The notes below the pieces were generated by a model. It had not been told where the DNA came from, ran no database searches, and saw nothing but the letters and a program-made list of their open reading frames with translations. A stretch of DNA of 5,439 bases, from contig DPMS01000040.1 of NCBI GenBank assembly GCA_003541285.1, positions 1,070-6,508 on the forward strand. The letters run 5' to 3'. The position numbers and the translations under genes were made by a program. Positions 1 through 5,132 of this stretch are shown piece after piece; position 1 is the first letter of the stretch, and each line of letters starts with the position of its first letter. The stretch comes from Actinomycetota bacterium (lineage in GTDB: Bacteria; Actinomycetota; Actinomycetes; Streptosporangiales; Streptosporangiaceae).

Positions 1-447
1 GCCGAGGCGGAGGGGATCTTCGCCCGGATCGCCGCGATGAGCCCGGACGGGTCGATGACCGGCGGGATCCTGCGCGGCATCGAGGACGGCTGGTTCTCCT
101 CCGAGATCGCCGAGGCGTCCTTCGCCTACCACCAGAAGCTGGAGAAGGGCGACAAGAAAGTAGTCGGCGTGAACTGCCACCTGGGGACGGCCGGCCAGCC
201 GGTGGAGATCCTGCGCATCAGCCACCAGGTGGAACGGGACCAGGTGGCAGAGCTGGCGCGGCGCCGCAGCACACGGGACCAGGCCGCCGTGGACGCGGCG
301 CTGGCGGCGATGCTCGCCGCGGCGAGGTCAGGCGAGAACATGATCCCGCCGATGCTGGAGGCCGCCGAGGCGGAGGCGACCCTCGGTGAGATCTGCGGTG
401 CGCTGCGGGACGAATGGGGGACTTACTTCGAGACCCCCGCCTTCTGA
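1..447 (+). CDS. Acyl-CoA mutase large subunit (methylmalonyl/isobutyryl-CoA mutase type), C-terminal part
   Basis: The reading frame is open from base 1, so the gene starts outside the window; the last 148 residues and the TGA at 445-447 are present. The peptide matches the C-terminal end of the substrate-binding TIM-barrel subunit of B12-dependent acyl-CoA mutases. Diagnostic segments are GGILRGIEDGWFSSEIAEAS, then KKVVGVN, then the pair of helices ending LGEICGALRDEWGTY. These enzymes rearrange the carbon skeleton of acyl-CoA thioesters by radical chemistry (methylmalonyl-CoA/succinyl-CoA or isobutyryl-CoA/butyryl-CoA). The protein ends right after the barrel domain with no cobalamin-binding DxHxxG domain, so it should need a separate small B12 subunit, which is not in the window. 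As I recall, Streptomyces icmA lies near a YbbN-like thioredoxin gene, which would favour an IcmA-like enzyme, but the substrate cannot be fixed from this fragment. Family is confident; subfamily is inference. Confidence 0.9.
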   Translation, partial: AEAEGIFARIAAMSPDGSMTGGILRGIEDGWFSSEIAEASFAYHQKLEKGDKKVVGVNCHLGTAGQPVEILRISHQVERDQVAELARRRSTRDQAAVDAALAAMLAAARSGENMIPPMLEAAEAEATLGEICGALRDEWGTYFETPAF

Positions 448-502
448 GGGCCGGCGGCCGGGTACGGCTGGTCACGGTCGCTTCTGCCGGCGGCCGGCGG
501 CG
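448..502. terminator. Convergent intergenic region with two short hairpins, possible bidirectional terminator
   Basis: This 55-bp gap separates the converging stop codons of the mutase (447) and the PIN toxin (503). It holds two copies of GCCGGCGGCCGG, at 450-461 and 486-497. The right copy is a perfect 5-bp stem with a 3-base loop (GCCGG-CGG-CCGGC, 486-498); the left has a 4-bp stem. Each lies 2-4 bases beyond the stop codon of the gene that reads into it. There is no U-tract, which is common for terminators in high-GC actinobacteria. The terminator role is inferred from position and symmetry only. Confidence 0.4.
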
Positions 503-895
503 TCAGCGGGGACTCGCGGTCGGCAGTCCGGCCTGCCCGGCCGCTGCGAGCAGCCGGTTGTCATAGGCGACGAACGCTTCGAGATCGCGCCGGACGGACA
601 GGGCTGAGGCAAGATGGATCGCGTCGAGGGAACGCAGGGACAGCGGCGGCAGAGCGGCGGCCGTATCCAGCACATCCGGGCTCAAGGCGACCCTCTCAAC
701 GCCCCTGACCTGGCGGTAACTTCGCGCCAGGGCGCTGGGGTCAGCTCTCCAGACCGCGCGCGGCACCTCTGTGCGGTGAATGATGCTGGACACCATTGGC
801 AGGTCCGCCCGTGCAGTGAGCCAGCCGACCAGAGCCGGCGTCTCGGCTTCGGTGAGAACGAGCTTCACCAGGGCCGAGGAGTCGAGGTAGATCAA
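503..895 (-). CDS. vapC: VapC-like PIN-domain toxin (type II toxin-antitoxin ribonuclease)
   Basis: This 130-residue protein has the usual size and layout of VapC toxins, Mg/Mn-dependent ribonucleases that cut tRNA, rRNA or mRNA when the antitoxin is lost. The PIN acidic residues are visible: D5 in IYLDSSALVKL, E43 in HRTEVPRA, D91 in SLDAIHLASA and D112 in VAYDNRLL. Nothing suggests inactivation. The start is a TTG at 895-893, overlapping the antitoxin stop by four bases (TTGA), with a strong AGGAGG seven bases upstream inside the antitoxin gene. This points to translational coupling, with a weak start codon possibly keeping toxin output below antitoxin. The precise RNA target cannot be read from the sequence. 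It could be a degenerate PIN protein, but the intact acidic residues and the adjacent antitoxin make an active toxin more likely. Confidence 0.9.
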   Translation of the reverse strand: MIYLDSSALVKLVLTEAETPALVGWLTARADLPMVSSIIHRTEVPRAVWRADPSALARSYRQVRGVERVALSPDVLDTAAALPPLSLRSLDAIHLASALSVRRDLEAFVAYDNRLLAAAGQAGLPTASPR

Positions 896-1239
896 TACCG
901 TTCCTCCTCGCGCATCTGGAGCAGGATCTCGCTCGCGGTCGGCTGGCCGGCCGGGACCGGCGGTGCGGGCTCGATGCCGAGGAGATTGCCCGGCTCTTCG
1001 GCCGGCAGAATGACGCCGGCTGCAATCAGCCGCTCGATCGGGCTCTCCGGCTCCTCGGCTGGCACCAGCCGGGCGACCAGGCGGCCGCGGTTCGTGATAT
1101 CCACGATGACGCCCTTCTCTGCCAGGTCCACGTAGACGCTCGCATGCTGGCGAAGTTCACGGATGCCGATGCGGTGAATGGCGGGCAGCGCAGTGGGCGA
1201 CGCGGGCGAACCACGCTGGCTGCCGGTTGTGTTACGCAC
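892..1239 (-). CDS. Phd/YefM-family antitoxin of the PIN toxin
   Basis: This 115-residue protein carries the Phd/YefM N-terminal DNA-binding fold: IGIRELRQHASVYVDLAEKG at residues 24-43, then IVDITNRGRLVARLVPA to about residue 61. The C-terminal half is proline- and glutamate-rich and ends in a charged helix (ASEILLQMREEERY), as expected for the flexible toxin-neutralising part. Known relatives bind their own promoter through the N-domain and wrap the toxin with the C-domain. The gene precedes and overlaps the PIN gene, so they form one operon. The start is chosen at GTG 1239: an in-frame stop (TAG) lies eight codons upstream and no good ribosome-binding site precedes any internal start. This gives about 22 residues before the conserved core, more than most family members have, so the true N-terminus could be shorter. 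A -10-like hexamer six bases upstream suggests leaderless translation. Confidence 0.85.
   Translation of the reverse strand: MRNTTGSQRGSPASPTALPAIHRIGIRELRQHASVYVDLAEKGVIVDITNRGRLVARLVPAEEPESPIERLIAAGVILPAEEPGNLLGIEPAPPVPAGQPTASEILLQMREEERY
896..908 (-). promoter_or_regulatory. Ribosome-binding site for the TTG-started PIN toxin
   Basis: On the minus strand AGGAGG occupies 908-903, followed by the seven-base spacer AACGGTA and then TTG at 895. It lies inside the last codons of the antitoxin (encoding REEERY). This near-consensus site fixes TTG 895 as the toxin start, since the first conserved PIN residues (IYLD) come immediately after it. Confidence 0.7.
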
Positions 1240-1245
1240 CGGACT

Positions 1246-1268
1246 ATGGTAGCACTCTATGTGCTACC
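1246..1268 (-). promoter_or_regulatory. Probable autoregulatory operator and promoter of the toxin-antitoxin operon
   Basis: A perfect inverted repeat occupies 1248-1255 (GGTAGCAC) and 1261-1268 (GTGCTACC) with a five-base spacer TCTAT. It is unusually AT-rich for this window and lies nine bases before the antitoxin GTG. On the minus strand the hexamer TACCAT (1251-1246, TAnnnT-like) overlaps one arm and is six bases from the GTG, where a leaderless transcript would begin. A second candidate hexamer is TAGAGT (1259-1254). No clear -35 is visible. Phd-type antitoxins and their toxin complexes usually repress by binding such dyads over the promoter. The symmetry is seen; the regulatory role is inferred. 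Confidence 0.6.
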
Positions 1269-1338
1269 GGCGCCGGTGACGGGTGCGGGCGGTGCGGGCA
1301 CAGGCGTGGTCGGCTGGTGCTAAGCCCGGCTGTGCGGC

Positions 1339-1369
1339 CGAGTCATGGCTCGCATACGGCAGGATGGAG
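1339..1369 (+). promoter_or_regulatory. Putative ybbN promoter and ribosome-binding region
   Basis: CAGGAT at 1360-1365 fits the relaxed actinobacterial -10 pattern (A at position 2, T at position 6) and is six bases before ATG 1372, consistent with a leaderless or near-leaderless transcript. The same bases include AGGA (1361-1364) and GGAG (1366-1369), so they could instead act as a ribosome-binding site. A near-palindrome, CGAGTCATGGCTCG at 1339-1352 with one mismatched pair, lies where the -35 element would be. No convincing -35 hexamer is present. Confidence 0.3.
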
Positions 1370-1371
1370 TT

Positions 1372-2352
1372 ATGCAGCAGCCGCGGGATTTCTCGCTCTA
1401 CGGCGCCGTTGACCTAGCTGCGCGGCAGGCAGCCGCCCAGCGCAGTCAGCAGGCGTCTCGTGCGGGCGGGCCGGGTGGGGCGGGTGGCTCCCACAACGGC
1501 CACGTGTTCGACGTTGATGAAGCCACCTTCGAGACGGACGTGCTGGAGCGCTCGCGAACCGTCCCGGTGGTCATGGACCTGTGGGCGGAATGGTGCGGCC
1601 CGTGCAAGCAGCTGGGGCCGGTGCTGGAGAAGCTCGCCGCGGAGGCGAACGGCGCCTGGGTGCTCGCCAAGGTGGACGTGGACGCCAACCCGCAGCTCAG
1701 TGCCGCCCTGCAGGTGCAGAGCATCCCGATGGTGGTGGCGGTCCTCGCCGGGCAGCTGGTCCCGGGGTTTCTCGGCGCCCTGCCCGAGGCCCAGGTGCGC
1801 CAGTGGCTCAGCCAGGTCATGCAGGCGGCAAAGCAGATGGGGATGCCGGGCGCCGGTGGCGAAGGTGAGCCGGGGGAGGCTGGCGCGGCGGAAGCCGAAG
1901 CCGGCCCGCAGGGCCAGCCCGGCGCGGGCGGGGGTTACCACGATCCGGGGCTGATCGAGGCCCAGCAGGCGATGGAGCGCGGCGATCTGGACGGCGCGGC
2001 CGCGGCCTTCGAGGGCATGCTGGCAGGGTCTCCCGGCCACCCGGTGGCCACCATGGGACTGGCCCAGGTGAACCTCTTCCGGCGGGTGAACTCCTATGAC
2101 GAGGCGGCGGCGCGCCGGCAGGCGGCCGCCAGCCCGGATGACGTCGACGCCCAGTGCCAGGTAGCCGACATCGAACTGTCCACCGGCCGGGCCGAGGAGG
2201 CGTTCAACCGTCTGCTCGGCGTCATCCGCAGGACTTCCGGCGAGGACAGGAACCGGGCCCGGCTTCAGCTGATCGGGCTGTTCGACATCTTCCCGCCCAA
2301 GGACCCACGGGTCACCAAGGCCCGGGCCACCCTGTCCAGCCTGCTCTTCTGA
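1372..2352 (+). CDS. ybbN: YbbN/CnoX-like thioredoxin with C-terminal TPR-like domain
   Basis: The 326-residue protein begins with a short basic/polar segment (MQQPRDFSLYGAVDLAARQ) typical of actinobacterial YbbN proteins. A thioredoxin domain at about 45-150 follows, with the active site WCGPC at 74-78 and the cis-proline in SIP (P119). A Gly/Glu/Ala-rich linker covers about 159-189. The C-terminal domain (190-326) has TPR-like helices, with repeats such as LIEAQQAMERGDLDGAAAAF, and ends RVTKARATLSSLLF. E. coli YbbN/CnoX is a cytosolic co-chaperone that holds clients and passes them to DnaK and GroEL; it lacks the full CxxC, whereas both cysteines are kept here, so oxidoreductase activity is plausible. 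No signal peptide or membrane segment is seen. The start is ATG 1372, not the upstream ATG 1345, because family similarity begins at MQQPRD and AGGA lies seven bases before it. Confidence 0.9.
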   Translation: MQQPRDFSLYGAVDLAARQAAAQRSQQASRAGGPGGAGGSHNGHVFDVDEATFETDVLERSRTVPVVMDLWAEWCGPCKQLGPVLEKLAAEANGAWVLAKVDVDANPQLSAALQVQSIPMVVAVLAGQLVPGFLGALPEAQVRQWLSQVMQAAKQMGMPGAGGEGEPGEAGAAEAEAGPQGQPGAGGGYHDPGLIEAQQAMERGDLDGAAAAFEGMLAGSPGHPVATMGLAQVNLFRRVNSYDEAAARRQAAASPDDVDAQCQVADIELSTGRAEEAFNRLLGVIRRTSGEDRNRARLQLIGLFDIFPPKDPRVTKARATLSSLLF

Positions 2353-2374
2353 GCCGCTGCGTGGCACGCGGCTC
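2351..2374 (+). terminator. Hairpin terminator of ybbN
   Basis: GAGCCGC (2351-2357) pairs with GCGGCTC (2368-2374). Inside, TGC (2358-2360) pairs with GCA (2364-2366) around a GTG loop, with one bulged C at 2367. This is a ten-pair stem that begins within the ybbN stop codon. It lacks a T-run, as is frequent in high-GC actinobacteria. It lies in the 72-bp gap between convergent ybbN and marR, where a terminator is expected. Confidence 0.5.
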
Positions 2375-2409
2375 GCGGGCGGTGCAGGACGCGGGAGGGC
2401 GCGCGGAGG

Positions 2410-2435
2410 GCTCCGGGCCGCCGCTCAGCGGGAGC
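2410..2435 (-). terminator. Weak hairpin at the end of the marR gene
   Basis: GCTCC (2410-2414) and GGAGC (2431-2435) are complementary. A tight CCGC/GCGG pair (2421-2424 and 2428-2431) flanks the marR stop codon, which would form the loop; the two foldings are alternatives. Stems of four to five pairs in such GC-rich DNA can arise by chance, so the terminator role is tentative. Confidence 0.25.
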
Positions 2436-2913
2436 GTGGTTCGGCGTCGGCGAGCTGTTCCAGCGCTGGCAGGGCCGCCGCGAGGGCGGCCAGCTGCTCG
2501 CTGCCCAGGGTGCGCAAGCTGTCAGCGAGCATGCTCGTGCTCTCCTGCCGGATCCGCTCGAGCATGGCACGGCCCTGTGCCGTGATCACCAGCGTGCTCG
2601 CACGTGCGTCCGCTGGTACCGGGCAGCGTTCCACGTGCCCGCGATCCTCCAGGGCGGTGACCAGCCTGGTCAGCGTGGACGGCGCGATCCCCTCGGCAGC
2701 GGCGAGATCACCGAGCCGCAGCGGGCCGGCCCGCTCCACCGTGGCCAGTGCCGACAGCTGGGTGGGCGTCAGCCCGGCCAGCTCGTGCCGGCGCAGCCGG
2801 CGCGACACCCGGGCGATCGCAACCCGCAGCCTGGCCACGTCGATCGCCTCCTCCGGCGCGGCCGGCGTGAGTGGCGTGTTGGCCGGCGCTACCTCGGGGT
2901 GACTGCCAGTCAT
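2425..2913 (-). CDS. MarR-family winged-helix transcriptional regulator
   Basis: The 162-residue product is typical in length for MarR regulators, dimeric repressors or activators that bind short palindromes and often respond to small phenolic or acyl ligands or to oxidation. Visible parts are the N-terminal dimerisation helix (about 22-43), GLTPTQLSALATV (47-59), the helix-turn-helix LRLGDLAAAEGIAPSTLTRL (65-84) with recognition helix at 78-91, the wing PADARASTLVITAQG (100-114) with the conserved Asp-x-Arg, and C-terminal dimer helices to 160. ATG 2913 is chosen over starts extending to 3087 because GGGAGGAG lies just upstream and the extra sequence is low-complexity with no family similarity. 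The gene diverges from the malic enzyme across 200 bp and converges with ybbN. There is a single cysteine (C97) at the base of the wing. The effector and target genes are unknown. Confidence 0.88.
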   Translation of the reverse strand: MTGSHPEVAPANTPLTPAAPEEAIDVARLRVAIARVSRRLRRHELAGLTPTQLSALATVERAGPLRLGDLAAAEGIAPSTLTRLVTALEDRGHVERCPVPADARASTLVITAQGRAMLERIRQESTSMLADSLRTLGSEQLAALAAALPALEQLADAEPRSR

Positions 2914-2940
2914 GCTCCTCCCATGCACCCTTGCAGAGTA
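2914..2940 (-). promoter_or_regulatory. Putative marR promoter -10, operator-like repeat and ribosome-binding site
   Basis: On the minus strand TACTCT (2940-2935) fits TAnnnT and would start transcription near 2928. GGGAGGAG (2922-2915) directly precedes ATG 2913, although its spacing is short. Two TGCA tetramers (2924-2927 and 2932-2935) spaced by CCCT form a small dyad between the -10 and the ribosome-binding site, a position that would suit autorepression. No good -35 is visible. The ribosome-binding site is the strongest part of this call. Confidence 0.4.
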
Positions 2941-3031
2941 CGTGCCGGCTGACCCGGGCGCGGGCCGGCGCGCAGCCAGAACCGGGCCGCGGCGGCATCG
3001 CGCGCCGCTGCCGCCGGACGGACCGCATGGC

Positions 3032-3055
3032 TGACCGCGACCGCCGGTCCGGTCA
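3032..3055. promoter_or_regulatory. Nested 24-bp dyad in the marR/malic enzyme divergent region, candidate operator
   Basis: The sequence reads TGACCG-C-GACCG-C on the left and CGGTC-CGGTCA on the right. The outer arms TGACCG (3032-3037) and CGGTCA (3050-3055) are perfect complements. The inner arms GACCG (3039-3043) and CGGTC (3045-3049) are also perfect around a single C, so eleven pairs form with one unpaired C at 3038. The one-base centre makes a protein-binding DNA site more likely than an RNA hairpin. It lies about 11 bases upstream of the proposed -35 of the malic enzyme gene. MarR or another dimeric regulator could bind it; which one is unknown. Confidence 0.4.
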
Positions 3056-3064
3056 CACGCCTGG

Positions 3065-3110
3065 TGGTGGCACCATTGTTCCTGCATACCTAGGCTCGAG
3101 GGCGGAGGAG
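3065..3110 (+). promoter_or_regulatory. Malic enzyme promoter and ribosome-binding site
   Basis: TAGGCT (3091-3096) fits the actinobacterial TAnnnT -10. With an 18-base spacer, GTGGCA (3067-3072) matches four of six positions of TTGACA. That -35 sits inside an 11-bp palindrome TGGTG-G-CACCA (3065-3075). Transcription would start near 3103. GGAGGAG (3104-3110) lies three bases before GTG 3114 and is a strong ribosome-binding site that decides the start, although its overlap with the predicted transcript start leaves the exact promoter uncertain. Confidence 0.45.
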
Positions 3111-3113
3111 ATC

Positions 3114-4514
3114 GTGGCGGTATCGCCGAGCGTGTCGTATTCGATAACTGTCCGGCTGGAGGTTCCCTCGCGGGGCCGGGCGGTCAGCGAACTGACTCAC
3201 GCTGTCGAGCACGCGGGCGGGGCGGTCACCGCCCTGGACGTCACCCCGCATGGTCATGAGCGGCTCCGGGTCGACGTCACCTGCGCGGCGCGTGACACCG
3301 AGCACGCGGACGAGATCGTCGCGGCGCTGTCCGCCATCGACGGGGTCATGCTCAGCAAGGTCAGTGACCGGACCTTCCTGCTGCACCTCGGCGGCAAGAT
3401 CGAGACAGCGGCCAAGGTGCCGCTGCGCAACCGGGACGACCTGTCGATGGCGTACACCCCCGGGGTGGCGCGGGTCTCGCTCGCCATCGCGGCCAATCCC
3501 GATGACGTGCGCAGGCTGACCGTCAAGCGCAACAGCGTGGCCGTGGTCACCGATGGCAGCGCCGTGCTCGGCCTGGGCAACATCGGGCCCTACGCCGCGC
3601 TGCCGGTGATGGAGGGCAAGGCCGCCCTGTTCAAGCGCTTCGCCGGGATCGACGCCTGGCCGGTCTGCCTGGACACCCAGGACACCGACGAGATCGTCCG
3701 GACGGTGCAGATCATCGCGCCCGCCTTCGGGGGCATCAACCTGGAGGACATCAGCGCACCGCGCTGCTTCGAGGTGGAGCGCCGGCTGCGCGACCTGCTG
3801 GACATTCCCGTCTTCCACGATGATCAGCACGGCACCGCGATCGTGGTGCTCGCTGCCCTGACCAACGCCCTGCGCGTGGTCGGCAAGAAACTGGGGGCGG
3901 TGCGGATCGCGATGGCCGGCGCGGGCGCCGCCGGGACGGCGGTGCTCAAGCTGCTGCTTGCCTCGGGCGCGGCCGACGTGGTGGTCTGCGACGACAAGGG
4001 GGCGATCCATAAGGGACGCGCCGGGCTGACCGACAGCCTGCGCTGGGTGGCCGAGCACACCAACCTCGACGGCTACGACGGGGACCTGGCGGGCACGGTG
4101 CGCGGTGCGGACGTGTTCATCGGGGTGTCCGCGCCGAATATCCTCACCGGCGGCGACGTCGCGGCCATGGCAACCGACGCGATCGTGTTCGCGCTCGCCA
4201 ATCCCGACCCCGAGGTCGACCCGGACGCGGCCAGTGAGCACGCCGCGGTGGTCGCGACCGGGCGCAGCGACTACCCGAACCAGATCAACAACGTCCTGGC
4301 GTTCCCCGGGGTATTCCGCGGCCTGCTCGACGCGCAGAGCCGGACGGTCACCGACGACATGCTGGTGGCCGCGGCCCGCGCCCTGGCCGGCGTGGTCTCG
4401 GCAGGCGAACTCGGACCGCACTACATCATCCCCTCGGTCTTCCACCCCGACGTGGCGTCAGCGGTCGCCGCGGCGGTCCGGGACGCGGCAGGTGGACGGC
4501 CCTCCCGGTCCTAG
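3114..4514 (+). CDS. NAD(P)-dependent malic enzyme with N-terminal ACT domain
   Basis: The 466-residue enzyme oxidatively decarboxylates malate to pyruvate and CO2 with NAD(P)H, linking the TCA cycle to pyruvate and reducing power. An ACT-like domain spans about 8-92 (SYSITVRLEVP onward); such domains usually bind small ligands, often amino acids, for allosteric control. The malic domain follows: catalytic Y114 in SMAYTPGVA, K169 in EGKAALFKRF, and metal ligands E211-D212 (LEDI) and D237 (HDDQHGTA). The Tyr-Lys spacing of 55 matches small bacterial malic enzymes. The dinucleotide fold begins GAGAAG (269-274), and YPNQINNVLAFPG is the conserved late motif. There is no phosphotransacetylase-like C-terminal extension, unlike E. 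coli MaeB. NAD versus NADP preference is not decided. GTG 3114 is chosen because of GGAGGAG upstream and because the ACT domain starts just after it; longer in-frame starts (2871, 3027) extend into the intergenic region. Confidence 0.93.
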   Translation: MAVSPSVSYSITVRLEVPSRGRAVSELTHAVEHAGGAVTALDVTPHGHERLRVDVTCAARDTEHADEIVAALSAIDGVMLSKVSDRTFLLHLGGKIETAAKVPLRNRDDLSMAYTPGVARVSLAIAANPDDVRRLTVKRNSVAVVTDGSAVLGLGNIGPYAALPVMEGKAALFKRFAGIDAWPVCLDTQDTDEIVRTVQIIAPAFGGINLEDISAPRCFEVERRLRDLLDIPVFHDDQHGTAIVVLAALTNALRVVGKKLGAVRIAMAGAGAAGTAVLKLLLASGAADVVVCDDKGAIHKGRAGLTDSLRWVAEHTNLDGYDGDLAGTVRGADVFIGVSAPNILTGGDVAAMATDAIVFALANPDPEVDPDAASEHAAVVATGRSDYPNQINNVLAFPGVFRGLLDAQSRTVTDDMLVAAARALAGVVSAGELGPHYIIPSVFHPDVASAVAAAVRDAAGGRPSRS

Positions 4515-4519
4515 CCCGG

Positions 4520-4546
4520 GACGCCGGGGCCCGCGTCGGCAACAAT
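4520..4546 (+). promoter_or_regulatory. Small dyad and -10-like hexamer between the malic enzyme gene and yqgE
   Basis: GACGC (4520-4524) and GCGTC (4533-4537) form a perfect 5-bp inverted repeat around the loop CGGGGCCC. It lies just past the malic enzyme stop and could be a weak terminator. AACAAT (4541-4546), the only AT-rich patch here, sits six bases before the yqgE ATG and could be a -10 for a leaderless transcript. No -35 and no clear ribosome-binding site is seen. The gap is only 38 bases, so read-through from the malic enzyme gene is equally possible. Confidence 0.3.
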
Positions 4547-4552
4547 GGGTTC

Positions 4553-5125
4553 ATGGAGGAGATCCTGGCGGGGCGGCTGCTGGTAGCCACCCCGCTGCTG
4601 GGCGATCCCAACTTCCGGCGCTCGGTGGTCCTGGTGGTGGAGGACGAACCGGAGGAGGGCACGCTTGGGGTGGTGCTGAACCGGCCGACCGAGATCGAGG
4701 TCGGCCAGGTACTCGAATCGTGGACCGACCTGGTCACCGGCCCCTCGGTGGTGTTCCAGGGCGGCCCGGTCTCGCCGAACAGCGCGCTGGCGCTGGCCAT
4801 CGTGCCCGGCGAGGATGAGCCGCTGGGCTGGCGGGCCCTGGGCGGGGCCGCGCCGAAGTCCCGGATCGGGCTGGTCGACCTCGATGCCCCGCCGCAACTG
4901 CTGGCTGGCGGCATCGCCTCGCTGCGGGTGTTCGCGGGCTATGCGGGCTGGGGCCCGGGCCAGTTGCAGGCCGAGATCGACGAAGGCGCCTGGTACGTGC
5001 TCCCGGCCGAGCCGGCGGACGCTTTCGCGGCCGAGCCGGAGCGGCTCTGGCAGGCGGTGCTGCGCCGGGCGGGGGGCACCCTGGCGCTGGTGGCTACCTA
5101 TCCCGACGACCCGGCGCTCAACTGA
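4553..5125 (+). CDS. yqgE: YqgE/AlgH family protein (DUF179)
   Basis: The 190-residue protein matches the YqgE/AlgH family along its length. Hallmarks are GRLLVATPLLGDPNFRRSVV near the N-terminus, GTLGVVLNRPTEIEV, VFQGGPVSPNSAL, RVFAGYAGWGPGQLQAEI, GAWYVLPA, and the C-terminal LVATYPDDPALN. The family is widespread in bacteria, cytosolic, and has no agreed biochemical role; a link to alginate regulation in Pseudomonas (AlgH) has been proposed, but no catalytic residues are established. ATG 4553 is chosen because it begins the conserved region directly and matches the normal family length. No good ribosome-binding site precedes it, consistent with leaderless expression or coupling to the malic enzyme gene 38 bases upstream. 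The DUF3039 gene follows after 21 bases. Confidence 0.93.
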   Translation: MEEILAGRLLVATPLLGDPNFRRSVVLVVEDEPEEGTLGVVLNRPTEIEVGQVLESWTDLVTGPSVVFQGGPVSPNSALALAIVPGEDEPLGWRALGGAAPKSRIGLVDLDAPPQLLAGGIASLRVFAGYAGWGPGQLQAEIDEGAWYVLPAEPADAFAAEPERLWQAVLRRAGGTLALVATYPDDPALN

Positions 5126-5132
5126 GAACGGG

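Noticed and set aside
614..1135. Plus-strand reading frame across the toxin-antitoxin operon
   Set aside because: No family similarity and poor start context; the minus-strand PIN and Phd proteins explain this region.
1241..1371. A small gene in the gap between the antitoxin and ybbN
   Set aside because: The short frame here (from 1227) overlaps the palindrome and runs into ybbN out of frame; no coding character was seen, only regulatory-type symmetry.
1414..2367. Long minus-strand reading frame (317 residues) opposite ybbN
   Set aside because: It is a GC-rich shadow of the thioredoxin-TPR gene; the plus-strand product has clear family motifs, while this one is His/Arg/Gly/Pro-rich with no recognisable domain.
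2914..3087. N-terminal extension of the MarR protein up to 3087
   Set aside because: The extra 58 residues are Gly/Arg/Cys-rich with no MarR similarity and would cross the intergenic dyad; ATG 2913 has a good ribosome-binding site.
2871..3113. N-terminal extension of the malic enzyme (starts at GTG 2871 or ATG 3027)
   Set aside because: It would overlap marR or cover the promoter region, the extension shows no domain, and GGAGGAG directly before GTG 3114 marks the start.
3090..4445. Very long minus-strand reading frame (451 residues) opposite the malic enzyme
   Set aside because: It mirrors the codon-position GC bias of the true gene, has low-complexity composition and no family similarity, and the malic enzyme on the plus strand is unambiguous.
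4105..4818. Plus-strand reading frame bridging the malic enzyme and yqgE
   Set aside because: It is an out-of-frame shadow rich in Arg, Ser and Pro, overlapping two well-supported genes.
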